From Maricaulis sp. (GTDB lineage: Bacteria > Pseudomonadota > Alphaproteobacteria > Caulobacterales > Maricaulaceae), in NCBI GenBank assembly GCA_002694345.1, contig NZLV01000148.1, positions 1 through 6,993 of the forward strand: a DNA stretch of 6,993 nt, read 5' to 3'. The notes beneath the pieces were generated by a model, which saw nothing but the letters and a program-made list of their open reading frames with translations, searched no databases and was not told the origin of the DNA. This document shows, in pieces, positions 1 to 5,525 of the stretch. The position numbers and the translations under genes are program-made. Numbering within the stretch: the first letter of the stretch is position 1; the number at the start of each line of letters is the position of its first letter.

Positions 1-474
1 CCCGCCGCCCAGACCGAGGAATCCGATCACGGGATGCACCAGAAACAGAACCAGAAGGAAAATCGGCGTGAAAGGCAGATCGATGAAGGGCAGCAAGGCT
101 CCGTTTTGCAGCGTCGTGCGGACGCGCGAAATCGCGCCCATGTCCCGTGCCAGGGACGCCTGCCCCAGCGTGTCCTGCTCGAAACGGGTGAACACCCGAC
201 GCGCCAGGATCTGCTCCAGCGCATCCCCCGCCAGCGAACAAACGCGGCGTCGGCCGGCTTCCGCAGCGCCGTACACGCCAAGCAGGAAGACCGCCAGAAC
301 CGTCAACCAGACAAGGGTATCCCGCGAGCCGGACGACAGCACCCGGTCATAGACCTGCAGCATGTAAAGTGGCGCGACAAGCAGAAGGAGATTGGACGCC
401 AGGGTGAACCCGGCCAGGACCACAAGAAAGGGTCTCAGCTGGCGTTTCACCTGAAGGGTCAAGGGCGTCTGCAT
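1..474 (-). CDS. Type I secretion ABC permease/ATPase, PrtD/RsaD family (N-terminal part; 3' end outside window)
   Basis: Inner-membrane ABC transporter of a type I secretion system, which would work with a membrane-fusion protein and a TolC-like outer-membrane channel to export an unfolded substrate in one step. Only the first 158 residues are present; the reading frame is open to base 1. Visible are a hydrophobic segment at about residues 17-38 leading into the family signature APLYMLQVYDRVL (35-47) followed by SSGSRDTL, a second segment near 54-70, and a third near 133-150 with DLPFTPIFLLVLFLVHP. This is the start of the six-helix exporter domain without an N-terminal C39 peptidase domain, as in PrtD, AprD and RsaD. 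The Walker motifs would lie beyond the edge. ATG at 474 is chosen because GGAG (483-480) sits 5 bases upstream; an in-frame GTG lies at 480. The substrate cannot be told from this window. Family assignment is confident. Confidence 0.9.
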   Translation of the reverse strand, partial: MQTPLTLQVKRQLRPFLVVLAGFTLASNLLLLVAPLYMLQVYDRVLSSGSRDTLVWLTVLAVFLLGVYGAAEAGRRRVCSLAGDALEQILARRVFTRFEQDTLGQASLARDMGAISRVRTTLQNGALLPFIDLPFTPIFLLVLFLVHPVIGFLGLGGG

Positions 475-484
475 ACTCACTCCA

Positions 485-511
485 GGTTGCCGAGCGATTT
501 TCGGGGCAACC
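485..511 (-). promoter_or_regulatory. Stem-loop touching the ribosome binding site of the secretion gene
   Basis: GGTTGCC (485-491) and GGCAACC (505-511) are perfect 7-base inverted repeats with a 13-base spacer. In the minus-strand mRNA this hairpin ends one base before the GGAG ribosome binding site (483-480). It could affect translation of the transporter, or be a protein-binding dyad in DNA. There is no T-run on either side, so it is not a terminator. The role is inferred. Confidence 0.4.
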
Positions 512-521
512 CATGCCGGGG

Positions 522-550
522 TTTGATCACTAGCCGCCGGCGCGATCAAA
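522..550. promoter_or_regulatory. Operator-like dyad TTTGATC-N15-GATCAAA
   Basis: A perfect 7-base inverted repeat (522-528 and 544-550) whose half-sites are centred 22 bases apart, about two helical turns. A smaller dyad (GCC-GCC-GGC) sits between the arms. It lies 48-76 bases upstream of the ATG of the secretion gene, a usual place for an operator. The half-site resembles the TTGAT of FNR-type boxes, but the spacing is wrong for FNR (4 bases expected), so no regulator is named. Confidence 0.35.
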
Positions 551-575
551 TCACTGGCGGTTCAGAACCATAGCC

Positions 576-594
576 AAAGGCGTCCCGCTTCGCC
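576..594 (-). terminator. Weak terminator-like hairpin after kdsD
   Basis: In the minus-strand transcript GGCG (594-591) and CGCC (582-579) can pair around an 8-base loop and are followed by only three Us (578-576). It lies 24 bases past the kdsD stop codon. The stem is short and the U-tract poor, so termination here would be weak; kdsD and the secretion gene may be partly cotranscribed. Confidence 0.2.
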
Positions 595-618
595 AGACTC
601 GTTTCCGGTACAACCGGT

Positions 619-1587
619 TCAGCTCAGCCCGACACGCAGCAGATCATGAAGGTGCAGGATGCCGACCGGCCGGTTGGCCTCATCGACGATGAATAGCTGG
701 CTGATCTTGATGTCACCAGCCGTCATCTGGCGCAGCGCATCCGCCGCGAGCATGCCGGCCTGCCCGGTTCTCGGACTGCGGGTCATGATCTCGTGGGCGG
801 GCCGGTTGACCAGGTCAGCGCCCATATGGCGGCGCAGGTCACCATCCGTGATGATCCCAGCGAGGCAGTCCTGACCATCCAGCAGGCCGATACAACCAAA
901 ACTCTTGGAACTCATCTCGATCAGGACTTCGCTCATCGCCGCGTCCTGACTGATGACCGGCACGGCATCACCGGCATGCATGATGTCCCCGACCGAAGCG
1001 AGCGCCGCGCCCAGGGCACCACCCGGGTGGAAAGTCTTGAAATCAGATGCAGTAAAGCCACGGGATTCCAGCAGGGCCACAGCCACGGCATCCCCCACCG
1101 CCATCATCAATGTCGTGGACGTCGTCGGCGCCCGGGTCTCGCCACAGGCCTCCGGCGCATCGGGGATGGCCAGCAAATAGTCGCCCGCGCGAGCCAGCGT
1201 GCTGTCCGACTTGGCCGTCATGGCGATCAGCGGCACACCGAAACGTCGGCAATAGGCAATCAGATCGCCAAGTTCCTTGGTTTCACCGGATTTGGACAGG
1301 GCGAGAACGGCATCCCCCTCGCCGATCATGCCCAGATCGCCATGGCTGGCTTCGGTCGGGTGCACGTAATAGGCGGGTGTACCGGTGGAGGCGAGCGTCG
1401 CGGCGATCTTGCGCGCCACATGCCCCGACTTGCCCACCCCGGCACAGATCACGCGCCCGGTCAGGGTCCGCAGCCGGTTGACGGTTTCGCTGAACGCCGC
1501 ACCGATCGAGGCGTGCAAGGCCTCGAGCCCGTCGCGTTCCGTGGCAATGACATGGCGCGCGGAGCGGGCAGGATCGAAATCGGGCAT
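619..1587 (-). CDS. kdsD: D-arabinose-5-phosphate isomerase (KdsD/KpsF/GutQ family)
   Basis: Cytoplasmic enzyme that converts ribulose 5-phosphate to arabinose 5-phosphate, the first step to KDO for the lipopolysaccharide core or capsule. The 322-residue product matches the usual length (about 320-330). It has an N-terminal SIS sugar-isomerase domain (about 40-175) with GVGKSGHVARK (K53), LSKSGET (E102), EAC (E147) and APTTSTT. HPGGALG (H187) follows the SIS domain. By comparison with E. coli KdsD these positions correspond to catalytic or structural K59, E111, E152 and H193. Two CBS domains follow (about 203-255 and 268-320). The usual CPLGLAPT segment reads CGETRAPT here. ATG at 1587 is preferred, with AAGGA about 7 bases upstream. 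The frame stays open to an ATG at 1863, but that extension resembles no family member. Gene order beside a type I exporter fits an envelope or surface-layer context (inference). Confidence 0.95.
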   Translation of the reverse strand: MPDFDPARSARHVIATERDGLEALHASIGAAFSETVNRLRTLTGRVICAGVGKSGHVARKIAATLASTGTPAYYVHPTEASHGDLGMIGEGDAVLALSKSGETKELGDLIAYCRRFGVPLIAMTAKSDSTLARAGDYLLAIPDAPEACGETRAPTTSTTLMMAVGDAVAVALLESRGFTASDFKTFHPGGALGAALASVGDIMHAGDAVPVISQDAAMSEVLIEMSSKSFGCIGLLDGQDCLAGIITDGDLRRHMGADLVNRPAHEIMTRSPRTGQAGMLAADALRQMTAGDIKISQLFIVDEANRPVGILHLHDLLRVGLS

Positions 1588-1644
1588 GGACAGGTCCTTG
1601 AACTGGCTGGGATTGCGGGACGGACAAGGGCTCCCATACCAGAA

Positions 1645-1675
1645 CCGCGCACGTCCGGGGAAGAGACGTGCGCGG
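1645..1675. repeat. Perfect 11-bp inverted repeat (stable hairpin) upstream of kdsD
   Basis: CCGCGCACGTC (1645-1655) is perfectly repeated in inverse at 1665-1675 around a 9-base loop. It begins 58 bases upstream of the kdsD ATG. There is no T-run directly after the stem on either strand, so it is not a standard intrinsic terminator. It could be an mRNA leader structure, part of a small RNA, or a DNA-binding site. Confidence 0.6.
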
Positions 1676-1836
1676 CCAGAGCGGCTTTTCTGCGTGGTCC
1701 AAAAGGGGGACGGAGAGGACCAGGCATTCATTTGCGCCGCAAATGCGGAGACGAACCCTTCCGGGTGAGGGCAGGCTCGTCTGTCACGGATCACGCAATG
1801 AGTGGGTCCAGTCTGGGACGCTAACCACTCGGTACG

Positions 1837-1866
1837 CTGACCCTGAACTTCCAACAGATGCATAAT
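1837..1866 (+). promoter_or_regulatory. Possible housekeeping promoter for gpmA
   Basis: CTGACC (1837-1842) and CATAAT (1861-1866), 18 bases apart, resemble the -35 and -10 elements of a sigma-70 promoter (4 and 5 of 6 consensus bases). Transcription would begin near 1873, leaving a leader of about 135 bases that includes the small GCCCGG-TCAG-CCGGGC hairpin (1957-1972). This is a pattern match only. Confidence 0.3.
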
Positions 1867-2007
1867 ACCACAAGCCGTAGCAGCTGGATACGTGAAACTT
1901 TTCCAGGATAGCCCTGCGTCCCCAGATGCATCCCTCTCGCCTGTCCTGCTTGCCCTGCCCGGTCAGCCGGGCTATCGCTCGCGGACTATTCCATGGGGAG
2001 AATCGAC

Positions 2008-2733
2008 ATGCCGCAACTCGCACTCATCCGACATGGCCAGAGTGAGTGGAACCTGCAGAACCGCTTTACCGGCTGGGTGGATGTCGACTTGACGGCAGAA
2101 GGCGTCGCGCAGGCCCAGCGGGCCGGCACGCTTCTCGCCGAGACCGGGTTCAAGCCGGTCCGGGCGTATGCGTCGGTGCTCAAGCGCGCGATCAAGACCC
2201 TGCACTACGCCCTGGAAGGTCTCGACCGGCTGTGGATTCCCGAGGAAAAGTCCTGGCGCCTGAATGAGCGCCACTATGGCGGACTGGCCGGTCTCGACAA
2301 GGACGAAACCCGGGCCAAGCATGGTGAGGAACAGGTCCATATCTGGCGCCGCTCCTTCGACACCCCGCCACCGGAACTGGCCGAGGACCATGAATATCAC
2401 CCGGTGAATGACCCGCGCTATGCAGATGTGCCGCGCGAATTCCTGCCCGGGGCCGAGTCCCTGAAACTCACCCTGGATCGGGTCGAGCCCTACTGGACCA
2501 GCGAGATCCTGCCGCACCTTGAATCCGGTGAAGACCTGATTGTCGCGGCCCACGGCAACAGCCTGCGTGCTTTGGTGAAACTCCTCTTCAAGGTCAGCGA
2601 TGCCGACATCATGGGCATTGAAGTCCCGACGGGTAATCCGCTCCTGATCGATCTGGCGGATGACGGGCTGAGCATCCGCTCCGCCCGCTATCTGGACGAA
2701 AGCCGCGCCAAAACCCTGCCGCCCCTGCCCTGA
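2008..2733 (+). CDS. gpmA: 2,3-bisphosphoglycerate-dependent phosphoglycerate mutase
   Basis: Cytoplasmic glycolytic and gluconeogenic enzyme interconverting 3- and 2-phosphoglycerate through a phosphohistidine. The 241-residue protein carries LIRHGQSEWN at the N-terminus (phosphorylated H9), R60 in LKRAIKT, E87 in LNERHYGGL, paired R114-R115, and the second catalytic histidine H182 in AAHGNSLRAL. All correspond to E. coli GpmA positions shifted by two. Length is slightly below the 250 residues of E. coli GpmA. An ATG exists at 1993, but GGGGAG (1995-2000) lies 7 bases before the ATG at 2008 and the family's N-terminus begins there, so 2008 is the start. The downstream RibD-like gene begins 2 bases after the stop, so the two are probably cotranscribed. 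Confidence 0.97.
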   Translation: MPQLALIRHGQSEWNLQNRFTGWVDVDLTAEGVAQAQRAGTLLAETGFKPVRAYASVLKRAIKTLHYALEGLDRLWIPEEKSWRLNERHYGGLAGLDKDETRAKHGEEQVHIWRRSFDTPPPELAEDHEYHPVNDPRYADVPREFLPGAESLKLTLDRVEPYWTSEILPHLESGEDLIVAAHGNSLRALVKLLFKVSDADIMGIEVPTGNPLLIDLADDGLSIRSARYLDESRAKTLPPLP

Positions 2734-2735
2734 GC

Positions 2736-3389
2736 ATGGACCGGACCGACGACCTGCGCTGGATGAGCCTGGCCGTGGCCCTGGCCCGGAGCCAGCAGGG
2801 CCGAACGGCTCCCAATCCATCAGTCGGGTGCGTCCTGGTTCGCGACGGGCATCTGATCGCAACAGGGGCGACGCAGGATGGCGGCCGACCGCATGCCGAG
2901 CGCGTGGCGCTTGATGCGGCGCGCGACGCGGCCCGGAGTGCCACTGCCTATGTGACGCTGGAGCCCTGCGCTCATTACGGGCAAACCCCGCCCTGCGCGG
3001 AAGGACTGGTCGAAGCCGGCGTCAACCGGGTCGTGGTCGCCTGCCAGGATGAATATGCTGAAGTGTCCGGGCGCGGCCTGGCCATTCTGGAAGCGGCGGG
3101 CATCACCGTTGAGCTCGGCCTGATGCAGACAGAGGCGAACGCTCTCTATGCGGGCTTCTTCCACAGGCTGAAAACCGGCCTGCCGATGGTCTATGTCGAC
3201 AGGCCTCGGCGCGGCTATGACGCGACGCTCGATCCGGATGATGGTGCCCTGATCGACAGGCGATTGACGGAGCTGGGCCGGGCGGGACGAAACCGGGTCC
3301 GGGTTGAACCGGACACCCCTCTGGCTGAAGACCTTCTGCAGTCAGGGCGTGCCCGCATACCGCATGACACGGAAAACACCGCGTATTAA
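2736..3389 (+). CDS. ribD: RibD-like pyrimidine deaminase with a collapsed reductase domain
   Basis: RibD normally deaminates 2,5-diamino-6-ribosylamino-pyrimidinone 5'-phosphate and then reduces the ribosyl side chain, in riboflavin synthesis. The N-terminal zinc deaminase domain (about 1-138) looks intact: TAPNPSVGCVLV (24-35), HAE (53-55, zinc H53 and catalytic E55), and LEPCAHYGQTPPC (75-87) with zinc ligands C78 and C87, then SGRG (111-114). The protein is only 217 residues against about 360 for bifunctional RibD. GFFHRLKTGLP (140-150) matches the start of the reductase domain. ELGRAGRNRVRVEPDTPLAE (179-198) resembles its far end, where LGxxGxNxxLVEGG is usual. Most of the domain between, including the NADPH-binding part, is missing. 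No ribosome binding site is seen; translation is probably coupled to gpmA. It may be a deaminase-only RibD or have another substrate. There is no frameshift, so it is not called a pseudogene. Confidence 0.82.
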   Translation: MDRTDDLRWMSLAVALARSQQGRTAPNPSVGCVLVRDGHLIATGATQDGGRPHAERVALDAARDAARSATAYVTLEPCAHYGQTPPCAEGLVEAGVNRVVVACQDEYAEVSGRGLAILEAAGITVELGLMQTEANALYAGFFHRLKTGLPMVYVDRPRRGYDATLDPDDGALIDRRLTELGRAGRNRVRVEPDTPLAEDLLQSGRARIPHDTENTAY

Positions 3390-3439
3390 CCCTCTGACTA
3401 TAACGTGGTTCTTTGATATCTACCGACAGGACCACGCCG

Positions 3440-4741
3440 ATGCACGGCCGCAAGATCGAGTTCAAGATTCTCACCCAGGCCCAGTTGGACCTGGTCTGCG
3501 AGCGTCATGAGCGCCTTTGGTCCGGACAATCCGGCGGCGCCCGGGCCAGCCTGTCCTATTGCGTTCTCGAAAACCTGGACCTCTCCAATCGCGACCTGTC
3601 CGACGCCGACTTTTCCGGCGCCGTGCTGCGCGGCGCGAACCTGTCCGGCTGTACGCTGAACAGTTCGGTCTTCTTTGCGGCCGACCTGCGCCGCGCCAAT
3701 CTGGAAGGCGCTTGCCTGCGGCGGGCCGATCTGCGCGGGGCCATCATGCGCGGTGCCAACCTGACCGGCGCGGACCTGACCGAGGCCGATATGCGCGAAG
3801 GTGCAATCGCCCAGGTCGACAAGGAAAAGGGTCTGTCCATCCTGTCCCACAAGACGCAGGAGAACGATGCCGGCACGGCCAATTTCACCGGCGCCAACCT
3901 GTCGCGTTCGAAGATGGCCGGCATCACGGCACAAAAGGCCGACTTCACCGATGCCATGCTTCTGGGCACGCGGATGATCCGGGCCAATCTGCGCGGATCA
4001 AGCTTCCAGGGAGCCAATCTGGAAGGTGCCGACCTGTCAGGCGCAGACCTGTCGGACACAGACTTTTCCCAGACCGTCCTGGTCGGCACCAAGATGATGA
4101 TGGCCAAGAAAGACCGGATGAACACCGAGGGCGCCCTGACGGACAAAGCTGTCGGCATTGACGTCAAGGACCTCGAAAGCCCGGTCGCCGACCAGATCGC
4201 TGAACACGTGAAGTGGTGCGACACGAACGGAGCCGAGGGCAAGCCCTCCCTGTTCGACGGGACCGACCTGCGTGGCCTGACCTCCCTGGCCGGCAAGACC
4301 CTGACAGCCTTCCATGCCCGCGGCGCGACCCTCTACGGACTTGATCTCGAAGGTGCCCAGCTGCAGGGCGCCCGCCTGGAAAAAGCGGATCTGCGCATGG
4401 TCTCCCTGCGTGGCGCCGACCTGCGCGGCGCAGATCTGACCGGCGCCAACCTGTCGAATGCCGACTTGCGGGACTGCCAGCTCGGTCCGCTTCTTCTGGA
4501 AGGCGACCGGGTCTTTCCCGCCTCGCTGTCCGGCGTGCGGGCCCGCTACACCGATCTGCGGGGCGCCGACCTGAGACAGGTCAAGGCCACCGGCGGCGAT
4601 TTCTCCTATGCCCGGCTCGATGGCGCTGATGCCCGGCGCGCCCTGTTCCAGGGGTCGTGCTTCACGGGTGCCAGCGTCGATGGCGAATTCCGGGAAAACG
4701 CTGGCTCCCTCGAAGGCGTGGTCGACCTCGACGCAGCCTGA
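3440..4741 (+). CDS. Pentapeptide-repeat protein with two modules
   Basis: A 433-residue protein, largely A(D/N)LxG-type pentapeptide repeats that fold into a right-handed square beta-helix. No signal peptide or membrane segment is seen, so it is probably cytoplasmic. It has a short N-terminal region (1-38) and a repeat block at about 39-120. A less regular insert follows (121-146), then repeats at about 147-220, a non-repeat linker (about 221-270), repeats at about 271-345, and a degenerate tail to about 425. N-terminal CERHERLWSGQSGGAR (20-35) and linker AEHVKWCDTNGAEGK (254-268) share an H-x(2,3)-W...G..G pattern, suggesting a duplicated module. The function is unknown; some relatives mimic DNA and protect gyrase (Qnr, MfpA), but nothing here shows that. 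ATG at 3440 has AGGA 8 bases upstream; a TTG at 3413 is in frame but lacks a ribosome binding site. A TATAAC at 3399-3404 might be a -10 element. Confidence 0.9.
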   Translation: MHGRKIEFKILTQAQLDLVCERHERLWSGQSGGARASLSYCVLENLDLSNRDLSDADFSGAVLRGANLSGCTLNSSVFFAADLRRANLEGACLRRADLRGAIMRGANLTGADLTEADMREGAIAQVDKEKGLSILSHKTQENDAGTANFTGANLSRSKMAGITAQKADFTDAMLLGTRMIRANLRGSSFQGANLEGADLSGADLSDTDFSQTVLVGTKMMMAKKDRMNTEGALTDKAVGIDVKDLESPVADQIAEHVKWCDTNGAEGKPSLFDGTDLRGLTSLAGKTLTAFHARGATLYGLDLEGAQLQGARLEKADLRMVSLRGADLRGADLTGANLSNADLRDCQLGPLLLEGDRVFPASLSGVRARYTDLRGADLRQVKATGGDFSYARLDGADARRALFQGSCFTGASVDGEFRENAGSLEGVVDLDAA

Positions 4742-4760
4742 TCCATCAGAAAATGACATG

Positions 4761-4799
4761 AAAAAAGGCGGCGAACCCTTGGGTCCGCCGCCAGTTTTT
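4761..4799. terminator. Bidirectional intrinsic terminator
   Basis: A run of six As (4761-4766), then GGCGGCG (4767-4773) pairing with CGCCGCC (4786-4792), with a further A-T and two G-C pairs inside around the loop CTTG, then AG and five Ts (4795-4799). It ends the pentapeptide-repeat transcript on the plus strand. On the minus strand, where the A-run reads as six Ts right after the stem, it ends the convergent hsp20 transcript. It starts 20 bases after one stop codon and 29 bases after the other. Confidence 0.9.
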
Positions 4800-4827
4800 C
4801 GAAGGGATACGTGAGTAGACGTCGTGA

Positions 4828-5304
4828 TCAGGCGGCTTTGGTCTTGCCGCCTTCGATCAGCTTGGCCTTGGTCTTGCCCGGGCCGGACTGGATCGTGATC
4901 CGCTTCGGCTTGGCCGCTTCGGGGATCTCACGCACAAGACGAATGGCCAGGAGCCCATTTTTCAGGCCGGCATCCGTCACCTCGACATGATCGGCGAGAT
5001 GGAAGCGGCGCTCAAAGGCGCGCTCGGCAATCCCGCGATGCACGAAACGGCGTTCATCCTGACCATCCTTTTCGGAAATGCGGCCGGACACGGTCAGCAC
5101 GTTTTCCTGGACTTCCACAGTGAGATCTTCCTCACCGAAGCCAGCGACGGCGAGCTCGATCAGATACTCGTCTTCGTCCACGTGCTGGATGTTGTAGGGG
5201 GGGTAGCCTTGGGATTCGATCTTGGTCGCGGAATCCATCATGTCCGCGAGGCGGTCAAAGCCGACGATCGAACGATAAAGCGGGGTAAAATCAACAGTAC
5301 GCAT
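4828..5304 (-). CDS. hsp20: Small heat shock protein, Hsp20/IbpA family
   Basis: ATP-independent holdase chaperone of the alpha-crystallin family that binds unfolding proteins during heat stress and hands them to DnaK/ClpB. The 158-residue protein has an N-terminal arm (1-35) starting MRTVDFTPLYRSIVGFDRL, typical of IbpA-type class A Hsp20s. An alpha-crystallin domain follows (about 36-128) with YLIELAVAGF, VLTVSGR, HRGIAERAFERRFHL and NGLLAIRL. The C-terminal tail carries IPEAAKPKRITI, whose I-x-I motif (136-138) docks between subunits. The ending is rich in lysine and glycine. ATG at 5304 has AGGA (5318-5315) 10 bases upstream, held in a ROSE-like hairpin. The gene stands alone between the shared terminator and a heat-shock-type promoter, so expression is likely controlled at both transcription and translation. 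Confidence 0.96.
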   Translation of the reverse strand: MRTVDFTPLYRSIVGFDRLADMMDSATKIESQGYPPYNIQHVDEDEYLIELAVAGFGEEDLTVEVQENVLTVSGRISEKDGQDERRFVHRGIAERAFERRFHLADHVEVTDAGLKNGLLAIRLVREIPEAAKPKRITIQSGPGKTKAKLIEGGKTKAA

Positions 5305-5388
5305 GGTCAGTCCATCCTCTCTTGAGCGACAAACAGGCCCGGGCGCGCCGGGCGGTTTCTGACTGGCTGTCCCACAAGGGCCACAGCC
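5305..5388 (-). promoter_or_regulatory. ROSE-like RNA thermometer in the hsp20 leader
   Basis: The hsp20 leader can fold into consecutive hairpins. H1 is GGCTGT/ACAGCC (5388-5383/5370-5365) with CCC/GGG inside. H2 is GCCCGG/CCGGGC (5353-5348/5342-5337). H3 is GTTTGTCGCTC (5334-5324) pairing with GAGGATGGAC (5319-5310) around the loop AAGA. In H3 every base pairs (allowing G-U) except one bulged G at 5327. The bulge lies in TCGCT (5329-5325), which pairs with the ribosome-binding AGGA (5318-5315). This matches the U(U/C)GCU anti-ribosome-binding motif with bulged G of known ROSE elements, which melt on heating to let translation start. The fold was done by eye. Confidence 0.85.
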
Positions 5389-5424
5389 GCTTTTCCGGGC
5401 CCCTCAACGGCGACCCGTGAGCCT

Positions 5425-5454
5425 TAATTGGGTAGCGCAAATGTGTTCCGCAAG
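5425..5454 (-). promoter_or_regulatory. Putative heat-shock sigma factor (RpoH) promoter of hsp20
   Basis: On the minus strand CTTGCGG (5454-5448) and CCCAATTA (5432-5425) are separated by 15 bases. They resemble the RpoH elements CTTGAA and CCCCATNTA. Transcription would start near 5418, giving a leader of about 113 bases that contains the ROSE-like hairpins. Position and match fit a heat-shock gene, but this is a pattern match. Confidence 0.6.
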
Positions 5455-5468
5455 CCCCCTGCTGGCGA

Positions 5469-5497
5469 TTGCCTGAATCTTTCTGCTTGGCTAGGAC
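5469..5497 (+). promoter_or_regulatory. Possible promoter of the methyltransferase lipoprotein gene
   Basis: TTGCCT (5469-5474) and TAGGAC (5492-5497), 17 bases apart, could form a weak housekeeping promoter. Transcription would begin near 5504, about 22 bases before the ATG at 5526 and just upstream of the AGGGAG ribosome binding site (5511-5516). It diverges from the hsp20 promoter 15 bases away. Confidence 0.35.
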
Positions 5498-5525
5498 TGG
5501 AGCCACGTTGAGGGAGATTGAATTC

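Larger units (their letters stand above)
1588..2007. other. 420-base divergent intergenic region between kdsD and gpmA, rich in inverted repeats
   Basis: No convincing gene is seen. Several perfect inverted repeats follow each other. They are 1645-1655/1665-1675 (11 bp), 1695-1700/1717-1722 (6 bp), 1729-1735/1739-1745 (7 bp), 1749-1754/1777-1782 (6 bp, with ACCC-TTCC-GGGT inside) and 1800-1805/1825-1830 (6 bp, with GTCC/GGAC inside). Near gpmA, 1957-1962/1967-1972 pair around TCAG. A minus-strand -10-like TATTAT (1867-1862), with a poor -35 (TATCCA, 1890-1885), could start a leader of about 270 bases for kdsD covering the first five repeats. This could be a long structured 5' UTR or a small RNA; I cannot decide the strand. 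The shorter repeats could arise by chance in GC-rich DNA. Confidence 0.4.

Noticed and set aside
34..573. 179-codon open frame on the plus strand.
   Set aside because: Antisense to the type I secretion gene; composition is Arg/Gln-rich with no family resemblance.
1645..1675. 11-bp hairpin read as an intrinsic terminator.
   Set aside because: No T-run follows the stem on either strand, and no gene ends nearby.
793..1824. 343-codon open frame on the plus strand opposite kdsD.
   Set aside because: Shadow of kdsD in GC-rich DNA; the minus strand carries all recognised motifs.
1784..1850. tRNA-Ser-like D-arm string CCGAGTGGTTA on the minus strand.
   Set aside because: No matching acceptor stem, anticodon arm or T-arm could be built around it; it is a chance match.
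1588..1863. N-terminal extension of kdsD to an ATG at 1863 (92 extra codons).
   Set aside because: The extension is not KdsD-like, is rich in Arg/Pro/Ser as expected of chance GC-rich reading, and the ATG at 1587 has a proper ribosome binding site and family-length product.
1993..2007. Upstream ATG for gpmA at 1993.
   Set aside because: The GGGGAG ribosome binding site lies inside these codons and serves the ATG at 2008, where the family N-terminus begins.
1972..2862. 296-codon open frame on the minus strand opposite gpmA.
   Set aside because: Antisense to a well-conserved enzyme gene and without recognisable motifs.
3440..4741. Repeats in the pentapeptide gene as a DNA repeat array or CRISPR.
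   Set aside because: Similarity is at protein level with 15-base periodicity and diverged codons; there are no identical repeats with spacers.
3398..4759. Long minus-strand open frames with repetitive sequence opposite the pentapeptide-repeat gene.
   Set aside because: The repetition (IGAAQVG-like) is the mirror of the pentapeptide repeats on the plus strand, not independent coding.
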